Shown here piece by piece: positions 9,641 through 18,681 of a DNA stretch of 64,000 nt. Each line of letters begins with the position of its first letter. Positions within the stretch are counted from its first letter, which is position 1. The DNA lies in assembly GCF_003034965.1 (NCBI RefSeq), contig NZ_PZKE01000002.1, forward strand, positions 186,001-250,000, read 5' to 3'. The position numbers and the translations under genes were made by a program. Under the pieces are notes generated by a model, which worked only from the letters and a program-made list of their open reading frames with translations, made no database searches and had not been told where the DNA came from. The stretch comes from Fuscovulum blasticum DSM 2131 (GTDB lineage: Bacteria; Pseudomonadota; Alphaproteobacteria; Rhodobacterales; Rhodobacteraceae).

Positions 9641-10384
9641 ATGAACCGCGACACCCTGTCCCCGCTGACCGATGCGCTGCTGTCGGCGCTGGGGCTGATG
9701 ACCCGGCTGCCCCTGCCCGACCACCGCGCCAAGGGCGCAGAGGCGGCCTGGGCCTGGCCGCTGGCCGGGGCGGTGATCGGCGGGCTGGCGGCGCTGGCGC
9801 TGTGGGCCTGCCACCTGCTGGGCCTGCCGCCCGGCCCTTCGGCAGCGGCGGCGCTGGTGGTGCAGGCGCTGGTGACGGGCGCGCTGCACGAGGACGGGCT
9901 GGCCGACACCGCGGATGGTCTGCTGGGCGGGCGAACCCGCGAGCGGCGGCTGGACATCATGAAGGACAGCCGGATCGGCAGTTTCGGGGCGGTGGCGCTG
10001 ATCCTGATCCTGCTGGCGCAATGGTCGGCCCTGTCGGGGCTGGTTGCCGGCGGCGGGGCGGCGGCGGCGCTGATCGCGGCGGCCGTGCTGTCGCGCGCGC
10101 CGATGGCGGTGCTGATGTCGGCCCTGCCGCCCGCCCGCAGCAACGGCGTTTCCGTGGCCGTCGGCCGGCCTTCGGGCAGTGTCGCCCTGTCGGGCGCGGC
10201 GCTGGCGCTGGCCGTTGCGCTGCTGCTGGCCGGCCCTGCGGCACTGTTGGCCGCGCTGCTGGCGGCGGCGCTGACCGCGGGCCTTGGCCGTGCGGCGCAA
10301 AGCCGGATCGGCGGGCAGACCGGCGACATTCTTGGCGCAGCGCAGCAACTGTCCTTCACCGTGGCGCTTGCGGTCTTTGCCTGA
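9641..10384 (+). CDS. cobS: Adenosylcobinamide-GDP ribazoletransferase
   Basis: 247 residues, polytopic inner-membrane protein. It joins adenosylcobinamide-GDP with alpha-ribazole (or its phosphate), the last step of adenosylcobalamin assembly, so it uses the product of the divergent cobT. The diagnostic EDGLADTADGLLGG region is at about 86-99 and the DSRIGSFG segment at about 110-117, followed by several Ala/Leu-rich membrane segments. ATG start with GGGAAAGGA at 9624-9632. A longer frame opening upstream overlaps cobT and is not supported by a ribosome site. Confidence 0.96.
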   Translation: MNRDTLSPLTDALLSALGLMTRLPLPDHRAKGAEAAWAWPLAGAVIGGLAALALWACHLLGLPPGPSAAAALVVQALVTGALHEDGLADTADGLLGGRTRERRLDIMKDSRIGSFGAVALILILLAQWSALSGLVAGGGAAAALIAAAVLSRAPMAVLMSALPPARSNGVSVAVGRPSGSVALSGAALALAVALLLAGPAALLAALLAAALTAGLGRAAQSRIGGQTGDILGAAQQLSFTVALAVFA

Positions 10385-10477
10385 GCGCAGATCCGCACAG
10401 CCAGCCTGCACCACAGCCCTCTGGCCTTCTGCGGCCCTCCGCGCTATTTCCGGCACCACTCCCCAAGGACAAGGCCC

Positions 10478-11575
10478 ATGTCTGATCTTCGCACCGACTA
10501 TTCCGATGCCATCTCTTCGGTGGAAGAGATCATCGAGGACGCCCGCAACGGGCGCATGTTCATCCTCGTCGATCACGAGGACCGCGAGAACGAGGGCGAC
10601 CTTGTGATCCCGGCGCAGATGTGCACCCCGGCCGCCATCAACTTCATGGCCACCCACGGCCGCGGGCTGATCTGCCTTGCGCTGCCGGGCCGCCGGATTG
10701 ACGCGCTTGGCCTGCAGTTGATGAGCACGAAGAATTCGTCGCGCCACGAAACCGCCTTCACCGTCTCGATCGAGGCGCGCGAAGGCGTGTCCACCGGCAT
10801 CAGCGCCGCCGACCGCGCCCGCACCGTCAGCGTTGCCATCGACCCGACCAAGGGCGCGTCGGACATTGCCACGCCGGGCCATATCTTCCCACTGCGCGCC
10901 CGTGACGGTGGTGTTCTGGTCCGCGCCGGCCATACCGAGGCCGCGGTCGATGTCAGCCGGCTGGCCGGTCTGAACCCGTCAGGCGTGATCTGCGAGATCA
11001 TGAACGATGACGGCAGCATGGCCCGCCTGCCCGACCTGATTGCCTTTGCCCAGAAGCACGGGCTGAAGATCGGCACGATTTCCGACCTGATCGCCTATCG
11101 CCGCCGGCATGACAATCTGGTCAAGGAAACCGCCGTGCGCGCCGTCACCTCGGTGCATGGCGGCGACTGGCTGATGCGCGTCTTTACCGATGAAACCCAG
11201 GGGGCCGACCATGTGGTCCTCAGCAAGGGCGACCTCAGCACCGATGCGCCGGTTCTGGTGCGTGTCCATGCGCTGAACCCGCTGGAAGACGTGCTGGGCA
11301 TCGGCACCACCTCGGGTGCGCTGCCCGCCGCGATGCGGCTGATCGCGGCCGAGGGCCGCGGCGTTGTGGTCCTGCTGCGCGACACCACGATGAAGATGGT
11401 GGGCGAAGGCGAACATTCGCCGCAAACCCTGCGCCAATACGGGCTGGGGGCCGAGATCCTGTCGGCGCTTGGGCTGAAGACCATCACCCTGGTGACGAAT
11501 TCCAAGGCACCGCGCGTTGTCGGGCTGGAGGGCTATGGCCTTTCCATTGCCGGCACCCACCCGATAACCGAGTGA
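10478..11575 (+). CDS. ribB: 3,4-dihydroxy-2-butanone-4-phosphate synthase with RibA-like C-terminal domain
   Basis: 365 residues. The N-terminal half (about 1-205) is DHBP synthase, which makes the four-carbon riboflavin precursor from ribulose 5-phosphate; the acidic loop EDRENEGDLV and the segment ATPGHIFPLRA are intact. The C-terminal half resembles GTP cyclohydrolase II, but the zinc site (normally H-S-E-C-L-T-G-D with a later C-D-C-G) is replaced by VHALNPLEDVLG. GTP cyclohydrolase II activity is therefore unlikely; this matches the RibBX-type fusions described in proteobacteria. Stop overlaps or abuts ribH. Confidence 0.93.
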   Translation: MSDLRTDYSDAISSVEEIIEDARNGRMFILVDHEDRENEGDLVIPAQMCTPAAINFMATHGRGLICLALPGRRIDALGLQLMSTKNSSRHETAFTVSIEAREGVSTGISAADRARTVSVAIDPTKGASDIATPGHIFPLRARDGGVLVRAGHTEAAVDVSRLAGLNPSGVICEIMNDDGSMARLPDLIAFAQKHGLKIGTISDLIAYRRRHDNLVKETAVRAVTSVHGGDWLMRVFTDETQGADHVVLSKGDLSTDAPVLVRVHALNPLEDVLGIGTTSGALPAAMRLIAAEGRGVVVLLRDTTMKMVGEGEHSPQTLRQYGLGAEILSALGLKTITLVTNSKAPRVVGLEGYGLSIAGTHPITE

Positions 11576-11580
11576 TCCAG

Positions 11581-12081
11581 ATGGCCACGGCCGAAACCCA
11601 TTACACCCTGCCGCTGCCCCGCTTCGACCAGCCGGTGAAACTGCTGATCGTGGTCGCGCCCTATTACCGCGATATTGCCGACAACCTGATCGCGGGTGCC
11701 CGCGCCACCGCCGAAAAGGCCGGGGCAACGGTGGACCTGATCGAGGTTCCCGGCGCGCTGGAAGTGCCCACCGCGATTGGCATTGCCGCGCGCATGGCCG
11801 ATTATGACGGCTATGTCGCGCTTGGCTGCGTGATCCGCGGCGAGACCACGCATTACGACACCGTCTGCAACGATTCGAGCCGCGGCATCACCCTGCTGGG
11901 ATTGCAGGGCGCCTGCATCGGCAACGGAATCCTGACGGTGGAAAACCGCGCGCAGGCCGAAGTGCGCGCCGATCCGGCCGGGCAGGACAAGGGCGGTGGT
12001 GCCGCTGCGGCAGCCTTGCACCTGATCGCGCTTTCCCGCACCTGGGCGACCGCCAAGAAGGGGATCGGGTTCCGCGCATGA
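11581..12081 (+). CDS. ribH: 6,7-dimethyl-8-ribityllumazine synthase
   Basis: 166 residues. Condenses the RibB product with 5-amino-6-ribitylaminouracil to lumazine, the substrate of riboflavin synthase. The core is strongly conserved: IEVPGALEVPTAI, ALGCVIRGETTHYD (catalytic His), GNGILTVEN and QDKGGGAA. ATG start five bases after the ribB stop; an in-frame GTG nine bases earlier overlaps that stop as GTGA and cannot be excluded, as neither has a good Shine-Dalgarno. The stop overlaps the nusB start (ATGA). Confidence 0.96.
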   Translation: MATAETHYTLPLPRFDQPVKLLIVVAPYYRDIADNLIAGARATAEKAGATVDLIEVPGALEVPTAIGIAARMADYDGYVALGCVIRGETTHYDTVCNDSSRGITLLGLQGACIGNGILTVENRAQAEVRADPAGQDKGGGAAAAALHLIALSRTWATAKKGIGFRA

Positions 12082-12542
12082 CCACTGCAACCGAAAGACG
12101 CCAGATGAAATCGGCCGCGCGGCTTTATGCCGTGCAGGCGCTATTCCAGATGGAAGCCTCGGGCCAGGCCGTCAAGGCCGTGTGCCGCGAGTTCGAGACC
12201 CACCGTTTCGGCGCCACCTATGACGAGGGCGAGTTTGCCGAAGGCGACGTGGACCATTTCCGCAAGCTGGTGGAAGAAGCGGTGAACTGGCAGGCGATGA
12301 TTGACCAGTTGACCGACCGCGCTCTGGTCGCCAAATGGCCGATTGACCGCATCGACCCGGTGTTGCGGGCGCTGTTCCGCGCCGCAGGGGCCGAGATCAC
12401 CCAGATGGACACGCCGCCCAAGGTGACGATCACGGAATATGTCGACGTGGCCAAGGCCTTCTTCCCCGAGGGGAAGGAAGCCAAGTTCGTGAACGCCGTG
12501 CTGGACCACATGGCCCGCGAAGCCAAGCCGGCCGCCTTCTGA
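12078..12542 (+). CDS. nusB: Transcription antitermination factor NusB
   Basis: 154 residues, all-helical RNA-binding protein that pairs with NusE (S10) in rRNA antitermination. N-terminal KSAARLYAVQALFQME, WPIDRIDPVLRALFRAAGAE and ITEYVDVAKAFF are typical. Its ATG overlaps the ribH stop by four bases, giving the widespread ribH-nusB arrangement. An internal ATG at 12105 is a possible alternative start. Confidence 0.96.
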   Translation: MTTATERRQMKSAARLYAVQALFQMEASGQAVKAVCREFETHRFGATYDEGEFAEGDVDHFRKLVEEAVNWQAMIDQLTDRALVAKWPIDRIDPVLRALFRAAGAEITQMDTPPKVTITEYVDVAKAFFPEGKEAKFVNAVLDHMAREAKPAAF

Positions 12543-12588
12543 TGCGTCACCGGGGCGGGATGCGCCCCGCAAGGAAAGGAACCCGGAC

Positions 12589-13023
12589 ATGAAGCGCCTG
12601 TTTCCCGCCGTTTTGCCCGCCCTGCTGATTGCCGCCGCCATGACAACCGCCTGCACCCCCGCCGAAACCGCCGAGATCGGCGGCGAATGGCACCTGATCG
12701 GGCTGGACGGGCAACCGGCCAAGGCCCCGGCCTCGATCGACTTTGCCGCTGACGGCAAGGTCGCCGGCAAGGCGCCCTGCAACCGCTATTTCGGCAGCTA
12801 CAGCGGTACGCTGCCGCAGATTGCCTTCGCGGCCATGGGGGCCACGCGGATGGCCTGCCCCGACCTTGACGCCGAGACCGCCTATTTCAACGCGCTTCAG
12901 ACCGTGACCGGCGCAGAGGTGACCACGGACCGCATGCTGCTGACCGGCCCCGAGGGCCGCGTGCTGGAATTTGTGCGCGACCTGTCCAAGGGCCTGACCT
13001 GCCAATCCTGCACCAAGGACTGA
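12589..13023 (+). CDS. META domain (HslJ-like) lipoprotein
   Basis: 144 residues. A lipoprotein-type signal ends at Cys22 (MTTAC, a weak lipobox), followed by one META domain (about 30-135) with the CNRYFGSY turn and ATRMACPD segment typical of HslJ-like proteins. Probably an outer-membrane or periplasmic lipoprotein; the family is linked to heat and antibiotic stress in E. coli, but no specific role can be read here. ATG start with AAGGAAAGG upstream. A Cys pair at the C-terminus (CQSC) is unusual for the domain. Confidence 0.82.
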   Translation: MKRLFPAVLPALLIAAAMTTACTPAETAEIGGEWHLIGLDGQPAKAPASIDFAADGKVAGKAPCNRYFGSYSGTLPQIAFAAMGATRMACPDLDAETAYFNALQTVTGAEVTTDRMLLTGPEGRVLEFVRDLSKGLTCQSCTKD

Positions 13024-13043
13024 TCGTAGCGGGTGCAGGACTG

Positions 13044-13994
13044 TTAGACGGGCGCCGCGCTGCGCTGCGCCTCGAACAGCGCGCAGGCGCTGTCGAAGAA
13101 GCGCTGGCGCACCGCCGGCCCTTCCATCAGCACCTCATGCCGGACGCCGGCATAGACATCCAGCGTCGCGCCCGGCCATTGGGCCATGTGCCGGCGGATC
13201 GGGCCGACGGTCACGATGCGTTCCTTGCTGCCGACAACCGTCAGTGCAGGCACGTCTGGCGGCGGCAGGCGCATCAGCGCCCCACATTCCGCAAGGGCGG
13301 CGCGCGCCCAGCCCAGGGTCGGCCCGCCCAGGGCGAAATCGGGCTGCGCCTCGACATGATGGCGCATGTAGTTCCACATTGCGCGGTCGCCGGTCAGCAG
13401 GTTGCCTTCGAAGGGGGCTGTGGTGACATAGGTTTCGGGGCCGCGGTCGGGCGCCAGCTTGTGCGTCAGGTGCAGGGGGCCGGCCACCGCCGTCAGCAGA
13501 CGCGCCACCGGCCGTTCCCACACCGGCAGGGCAATGCCCCACATCGGCGCCGAGAAGGCCGCCGCCCGGATGCCAAGGCAGCGATGGAGCGCCCGCAGGC
13601 CGATGCAGCCGCCCATCGAATGGCCCAGCATCACCAGCGGTTGCGGCAGGCCTTCGGCGGCGACCAGCGCCAGCACCGCATCCAGATCGCGCTGGTATTC
13701 GTCGAAATCCTCGACATGGCCATAGCGGCGGTCGGGCAGCGCATGGTCGGCCAGCCCCTGCCCGCGCCAGTCGATGGAAACGGTTGACCAGCCGCGCCGC
13801 TGCAGGTCAGCCGCGGCCTGACCGTATTTCTCGATATACTCGGTGCGCCCGGGCAGCAGAACCACGGTGCCCCTGTGGCCACCGGCCCAGATGCCGGCGC
13901 GGATGCGCACCCCGTCTGCGGTGCGCAGCCAAACGGCGCGCCCCCCTTCCGGCCCTTCGGCCAGATCCGCGAAGAAGGGCGCTGCCTCGGTCAA
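13044..13994 (-). CDS. Alpha/beta hydrolase, lysophospholipase (PldB)-like
   Basis: 316 residues, alpha/beta hydrolase of the serine aminopeptidase S33 / lysophospholipase group. The nucleophile elbow is GHSMGG (Ser126), with SIDWRGQGLADH before it and a C-terminal His in GVRHEVLME. It may hydrolyse lysophospholipids or monoacylglycerols, which fits the adjacent lipid-binding SCP2 gene. The start is a TTG that overlaps the SCP2 stop as TTGA, implying coupling; no later start gives a complete first strand. No signal peptide. Confidence 0.85.
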   Translation of the reverse strand: MTEAAPFFADLAEGPEGGRAVWLRTADGVRIRAGIWAGGHRGTVVLLPGRTEYIEKYGQAAADLQRRGWSTVSIDWRGQGLADHALPDRRYGHVEDFDEYQRDLDAVLALVAAEGLPQPLVMLGHSMGGCIGLRALHRCLGIRAAAFSAPMWGIALPVWERPVARLLTAVAGPLHLTHKLAPDRGPETYVTTAPFEGNLLTGDRAMWNYMRHHVEAQPDFALGGPTLGWARAALAECGALMRLPPPDVPALTVVGSKERIVTVGPIRRHMAQWPGATLDVYAGVRHEVLMEGPAVRQRFFDSACALFEAQRSAAPV

Positions 13995-14278
13995 GACAGG
14001 GCCGAGCCCAGCTTCATCGCCAGCCCCATCGAGCCGTCGATCTTCAGCTTGCCGGACATGAAGGCCATGGTCGGGTTCACGTCGCCATCCAGAATTCCGC
14101 GGAAGGTTTCGGTGCTGGCGGTCAGGGTCACATCCGCCTCTTCATCGCCGGCGCGCACGCCGTCAGAATCCATCATGATCGCCCCTTCGTCCTTGATGAC
14201 GAACTTCGCCACGCCGTCGAATCCGCCCGGCAGTTTTTTCGCCAGGGCTTCAACCGCAGCATCAATCACTTTGCTCAT
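13991..14278 (-). CDS. SCP2 sterol-binding domain protein
   Basis: 95 residues, a single SCP-2 (sterol carrier/lipid-transfer) domain covering the whole protein, with DGEADVTL-like and NPTMAFMSGKLKIDGSMGLAMKL segments. Likely a soluble carrier of fatty acids or acyl lipids. ATG start preceded by AGGGAGA. It is the first gene of a two-gene unit with the lysophospholipase-like hydrolase (4-base overlap), and diverges from the TPR gene across 70 bases. Confidence 0.88.
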   Translation of the reverse strand: MSKVIDAAVEALAKKLPGGFDGVAKFVIKDEGAIMMDSDGVRAGDEEADVTLTASTETFRGILDGDVNPTMAFMSGKLKIDGSMGLAMKLGSALS

Positions 14279-14348
14279 CGTCCCAAGTCTCCCTTTCGTG
14301 ACCCCCGCGCCTCTGGATTTCTTCGGGGGATCGGCTACGCTTCCTGTT

Positions 14349-14912
14349 ATGAAAGCCGCCCCTCGGTTTCTCAATCGTGTCGTTGCGGCAATTCTGTCGC
14401 TTCTCCTGACGCTGGTGCCCGCGATGGCCGGTGATCAGGCGAAACTGGATGACCTGTTCCAGCGCCTGCTGACCGCCGATGCCGCCGAGGCGGGCCGAAT
14501 CGAATCGGAGATCTGGATCGAATGGGGGAAATCCGGCTCTCCGACGCTGGATCTTCTGCTGCAGCGCGGTAACGATGCCATGGCAATGGGCGACGCGCCG
14601 GCCGCGATCGAGCATTACACCGCCATCATCGACCATGACCCCGAGTTTACCGAAGCCTGGAACGGCCGCGCCATCGCCTATTATTCTGCGGGCGAGATCG
14701 GGCCGGCGCTGGCCGACATCGGCCATGTGCTGACCGCCAACCCGCGACATTTCGGCGCCCTGACGGGGCTGGGAATCATCCTGGAAGAGACCGGGGACGA
14801 GACCCGGGCGCTGGCAGCCTACCGCGCGGCGCAGGCTATACATCCCCACCTCGACGCCGTAAACGAGGCCATTGGCCGGCTTGAAGCCAAGCTCGAGGGG
14901 CAGGATCTGTAA
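14349..14912 (+). CDS. Exported TPR-repeat protein
   Basis: 187 residues. A Sec signal peptide (about 1-26, ending PAMAGD) is followed by about three tetratricopeptide repeats (about 65-170, for example NGRAIAYYSAGEIGPALADI and GIILEETGDETRALAAYRAA). Likely a periplasmic protein-protein interaction factor of unknown partner. The downstream helicase begins three bases after its stop, so they may be co-transcribed. The Shine-Dalgarno before the ATG is weak. Confidence 0.82.
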   Translation: MKAAPRFLNRVVAAILSLLLTLVPAMAGDQAKLDDLFQRLLTADAAEAGRIESEIWIEWGKSGSPTLDLLLQRGNDAMAMGDAPAAIEHYTAIIDHDPEFTEAWNGRAIAYYSAGEIGPALADIGHVLTANPRHFGALTGLGIILEETGDETRALAAYRAAQAIHPHLDAVNEAIGRLEAKLEGQDL

Positions 14913-14915
14913 CGC

Positions 14916-17828
14916 ATGGACGCGACCCGTCGGGTAACGGCGGTCCTTGGACCGACGAATACCGGCAAGACCCATCATGCCATCGAACGGATGCTGATGC
15001 ACCGCACCGGCGTGATTGGCCTGCCGCTGCGCCTGCTTGCGCGTGAGGTCTATGACCGGGTGGTTGCCCGCGTGGGCCCTTCGGTCGTGGCGCTGGTGAC
15101 GGGCGAGGAACGCATCGTCCCTGACCGCACCCAATACTGGATCGCCACCACGGAAGCGATGCCGCTGGACATCGGGGCCGATTTCGTTTGCGTCGATGAA
15201 ATCCAGCTTTGCGCCGACCCCGACCGCGGCCATGTCTTCACCGACCGCCTGCTGCGGGCGCGCGGGCTGGTGGAAACGCTGTTCCTGGGCAGCGATTCGA
15301 TGCGCGGTGCCATCGCTGGGCTGGTGCAGCAGCACACCTATGTGAAGCGCGACCGTTTCTCGACGCTGACCTATGCGGGGTCGAAGAAGATTTCGCGGAT
15401 GCCGCCGCGCAGTGCCATCGTCGGGTTTTCGGTGGAAAACGTCTACGCCATCGCGGAACTGATCCGCCGGCAAAAGGGCGGCTGTGCCGTGGTCATGGGC
15501 GCGCTGTCGCCCCGCACCCGCAATGCGCAGGTGGCGCTCTACCAGAATGGCGATGTCGATTATCTGGTCGCGACCGACGCCATCGGTATGGGTCTGAACC
15601 TAGACATCAAGCATGTCGCCTTTTCGTCCACGTCGAAATTCGACGGCCGCCGGATGCGCCCGCTGACGCCGCAGGAGATTGGCCAGATCGCCGGGCGCGC
15701 CGGGCGGCACACCGAAAACGGCACCTTCGGCGTCACCGGCGAGGCACGGCCCTTTGACGAGGATCTGGTCGAGGCGATCGAGGCGCATCGCTTTGCCCCG
15801 GTCAATAAACTGATGTGGCGCAACGCCGATCTGGATTTCGGCAGCCCCGAGCGGCTGATCCGCAGCCTTGAGGCCCCCACCTCGAACGACTGGCTCAGCC
15901 GCGCCCGCGATGCCGACGATGTGCTTGCGCTGAAGGCGCTGACCGCCATGCCCGAGGTGCTGGACAAGGTGACAGGCCCGAAGCGGGTGCAACTGCTGTG
16001 GGATGTCTGCCGCATTCCCGATTTCCGGGGCAGCAGCGACAGCGATCACGCGGGCCTGCTGGCGCGGCTTTTCGACTTTCTCTGCGGTCGCGGTCTGGGC
16101 GGCGGGCGCATCCCTTCCGACTGGCTGGCAAAGGCTATTGGCCGCATTGACCAGACCGGCGGGGACATCGACACCTTGTCGCGCCGGTTGGCCCATATCC
16201 GCACCTGGACCTATGTCACGCAGCGCAAGGGGTGGGTGGACGACGAAGCCCATTGGCGAGACGAGACGCGCGCTGTAGAAGACCGCCTGTCAGATGCGCT
16301 GCACGCAGCCCTGACTCAACGCTTTGTCGACCGGCGCACCAGCGTTCTGCTGCGGCGGTTGAAACAGAAGGAGGACCTCGTGGCCGAGGTAAACGACAAG
16401 GGCGAAGTGACCGTCGAGGGGCAATTCGTCGGCAAGCTGGAAGGGTTCCGGTTCCAGCAGGACGCCACGGGGTCGGCCGATGAGGCCAAGACGCTGCGCA
16501 CGGCTGCGATTGCCGCGCTGCGCCCCGAGTTCAGCCTGCGCGCCGACAGGTTCTACAACGCCCCCGATACCGAGATGGACTTCACCGAACAGGGGGGCCT
16601 GATGTGGGGCGCCTCGGCGGTGGGCAAGCTGGTCAAGGGGGCTGATCCGCTGAAACCCTCGGTCGAACCATTTGTGGACGACGAGGCCGGGCCGGACGTG
16701 ATCGAAAAGGTCCGCCGCCGCCTGCAGCATTTCATCGACCGCAAGGTGGCCGCGCTGTACGAGCCGCTGCTGGCCATGGGCCGCGACGAAGCACTGGCCG
16801 GGCTTGCCCGCGGCTTTGCCTTCCGCATGTCCGAAGCGCTTGGCGTGCTGCCGCGGGACAGCGTGGCGGCCGAGGTCAAGGAACTGGACCAAGAGACTCG
16901 CGGCGCCCTGCGCAAGCATGGCGTGCGCTTCGGCCAGTACACGGTGTTCCTGCCGGTGCTGCTGAAGCCCGCCGCCACCCGGCTGCGTCTGGTGCTGTGG
17001 TCGCTGTGGAACGGGCTGTCGGAATTCCCCGAAAGCCCGCCCCCCGGCTTGGTGACCATTCCGAACATCACCGAAGTGCCGAAGCAGCATTACACGCTGT
17101 CGGGCTATCACCCCGCCGGCACGCGGGCGATCCGCATCGACATGCTGGAACGTCTGGCCGACATCCTGCGAACCAAGGATTCCAAGGCCGGGTTCGAGGC
17201 AACGCCCGACATGCTGTCGATCACCGGCATGACGCTGGACCAGTTCGCCGACCTGATGACCGGCCTTGGCTACAAGGCCGACAAGGGCGAACGTCCCAAG
17301 ACCAAACCCGCGGTGGCCGAAGTGGCCGCGCCCGAGGTTGATGCCCTGATCGAGGCCGCCGCCGCGGCAGGCCAGCCGATTCCCGAAGAGGTGTCGCTTC
17401 TGGCGCCGGTGCCGGAAGCCCCGGCCGAAGCGGAAGCCGAGGGCGGCGAAGCCGCGCCGGTCGAGATGGAAACCTTCTACACCTTCGCCTGGGCGCCGAA
17501 GCCCCGCTTCCAGCGCCCCGAACGCAGCGCCCGGCCGGAAGGCCAGCCCCGCCGCGAACGGCCGCAGGGCGAAAAGCGCGACCGTCCGCAAGGGGACCGT
17601 CCCCAGGGCGACCGCCCGCAGGGTGAAAAGCGCGAGCGCAAGGAAGGCGACGGCGGCCGCAAGGATTTCCACGGCGGCAAGCCCAAGGGCAAGCGCGACG
17701 ACCGTCGCGATGGCGACAAGGGCAACAAGGGCGCCAAGACCTTCGAGGCCCGTCCGCCCCGCAAGGACAAGCCCATCGACCCCGACAACCCCTTCGCCGC
17801 GCTGCTTGCGCTCAAGGGCAAGGTCTGA
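14916..17828 (+). CDS. SUV3-like superfamily 2 RNA helicase
   Basis: 970 residues. Two RecA domains of the SUV3 (mitochondrial degradosome helicase) type: Walker A GPTNTGKT (12-19), DEIQ box (94-97), then ATDAIGMGLNLDIKHV and QIAGRAGRH (motifs V and VI). These are followed by a long helical region. The last roughly 110 residues are a disordered basic tail with RPQGDRPQG repeats, plausibly RNA-binding, ending in a conserved-looking NPFAALLALKG. Presumably ATP-dependent RNA unwinding in RNA turnover. The S4 gene starts three bases after the stop. The bacterial function is inferred from the eukaryotic homologue. Confidence 0.92.
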   Translation: MDATRRVTAVLGPTNTGKTHHAIERMLMHRTGVIGLPLRLLAREVYDRVVARVGPSVVALVTGEERIVPDRTQYWIATTEAMPLDIGADFVCVDEIQLCADPDRGHVFTDRLLRARGLVETLFLGSDSMRGAIAGLVQQHTYVKRDRFSTLTYAGSKKISRMPPRSAIVGFSVENVYAIAELIRRQKGGCAVVMGALSPRTRNAQVALYQNGDVDYLVATDAIGMGLNLDIKHVAFSSTSKFDGRRMRPLTPQEIGQIAGRAGRHTENGTFGVTGEARPFDEDLVEAIEAHRFAPVNKLMWRNADLDFGSPERLIRSLEAPTSNDWLSRARDADDVLALKALTAMPEVLDKVTGPKRVQLLWDVCRIPDFRGSSDSDHAGLLARLFDFLCGRGLGGGRIPSDWLAKAIGRIDQTGGDIDTLSRRLAHIRTWTYVTQRKGWVDDEAHWRDETRAVEDRLSDALHAALTQRFVDRRTSVLLRRLKQKEDLVAEVNDKGEVTVEGQFVGKLEGFRFQQDATGSADEAKTLRTAAIAALRPEFSLRADRFYNAPDTEMDFTEQGGLMWGASAVGKLVKGADPLKPSVEPFVDDEAGPDVIEKVRRRLQHFIDRKVAALYEPLLAMGRDEALAGLARGFAFRMSEALGVLPRDSVAAEVKELDQETRGALRKHGVRFGQYTVFLPVLLKPAATRLRLVLWSLWNGLSEFPESPPPGLVTIPNITEVPKQHYTLSGYHPAGTRAIRIDMLERLADILRTKDSKAGFEATPDMLSITGMTLDQFADLMTGLGYKADKGERPKTKPAVAEVAAPEVDALIEAAAAAGQPIPEEVSLLAPVPEAPAEAEAEGGEAAPVEMETFYTFAWAPKPRFQRPERSARPEGQPRRERPQGEKRDRPQGDRPQGDRPQGEKRERKEGDGGRKDFHGGKPKGKRDDRRDGDKGNKGAKTFEARPPRKDKPIDPDNPFAALLALKGKV
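17559..17633 (+). repeat. Short in-frame tandem repeat coding RPQG(D/E)
   Basis: Four near-identical units of about 15 bases, one offset by two codons, code Arg-Pro-Gln-Gly-Asp/Glu in the disordered tail of the SUV3-like helicase. Copies differ mostly at third positions (Gln is CAG or CAA), suggesting old duplication rather than recent slippage. Confidence 0.7.
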
Positions 17829-17831
17829 GGT

Positions 17832-18161
17832 TTGGCCGGCCCCGGCGCGAAGGACACCTCCTTTGCGGCCGACCGGCTGCGCCTTGACAAATGGCTGTGG
17901 CAGGCCCGGTTCTTCAAGAGCCGGACCTTGGCTGCTGAAGCCATTTCGGCCGGCCATGTGCGCGTGAACGGCAGCCGCATCACCCGCCCCGGCCGCGATG
18001 TGACCCCCGGGGACACCCTGACCTTCGCCGCCGGTGGCCGCATCCGCGTGGTCCGCATCCTTGCGCTGGGGGCGCGGCGCGGCCCTGCGTCGGAAGCCCA
18101 GGCGCTGTTCCTTGATCTGGAGGCCGGCGCGCCCCCTGCGACGCCCATTCCGCTTGATTGA
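17832..18161 (+). CDS. S4 domain RNA-binding protein (HslR-like)
   Basis: 109 residues with an S4 RNA-binding domain near the N-terminus: RLDKWLWQARFFKSR ... AISAGHVRVNGSRI. This is the Hsp15/HslR type, which in E. coli binds stalled 50S subunits carrying peptidyl-tRNA. The only start before the domain is a TTG three bases after the helicase stop, so expression is probably coupled to the helicase. Together they form an RNA-handling pair. Confidence 0.85.
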   Translation: MAGPGAKDTSFAADRLRLDKWLWQARFFKSRTLAAEAISAGHVRVNGSRITRPGRDVTPGDTLTFAAGGRIRVVRILALGARRGPASEAQALFLDLEAGAPPATPIPLD

Positions 18162-18215
18162 TCCTGCAGGCTGATCTAGTCAGCAGCCAAAGATCCGCTT
18201 TCGGGGCCCAATCCC

Positions 18216-18554
18216 ATGACCTATGTCGTCATCGACAACTGCATCGCCTGCAAATACACCGACTGTGTTGAAGTCTGTCCGGTGGACTGCTTCTACGAGG
18301 GCGAGAACATGCTGGTCATCCACCCGGATGAGTGCATCGACTGCGGCGTCTGCGAACCCGAATGCCCCGCCGACGCGATCCGCCCGGACACCGAGCCGAA
18401 CCTTGAGGAATGGGTGTCCTTCAACCGCAAGTATGCCGAAGTCTGGCCGGTGATCACCACCAAGAAAGACCCCCTGCCCGGCTATGAGGCGCGCGACGGC
18501 GAAACCGGCAAGCGGGCCAAGTATTTCTCGGAAAAACCCGGCAAGGGCGGCTGA
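18216..18554 (+). CDS. fdxA: 7Fe ferredoxin
   Basis: 112 residues, FdxA-type ferredoxin with one [3Fe-4S] and one [4Fe-4S] cluster. Cys9, Cys17 and Cys50 fit the 3Fe cluster, and Cys21, Cys40, Cys43 and Cys46 the 4Fe cluster, one residue offset from Azotobacter ferredoxin I numbering. Small soluble electron carrier; the partner is unknown. The 54-base gap from the S4 gene suggests it may be read from the same transcript or from its own promoter. Confidence 0.96.
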   Translation: MTYVVIDNCIACKYTDCVEVCPVDCFYEGENMLVIHPDECIDCGVCEPECPADAIRPDTEPNLEEWVSFNRKYAEVWPVITTKKDPLPGYEARDGETGKRAKYFSEKPGKGG

Positions 18555-18681
18555 CCGCGGGGCCGGTTCGCCCCCCTTTGGCTGATCACGATTCGCTGAC
18601 GGCAAGGCCCGGAATCACCACCGGCAGGAAAATGCCAGTCGTTTCAATGTGCAAGCACAGCCCTTTCAAGCTGCGCGGCAG

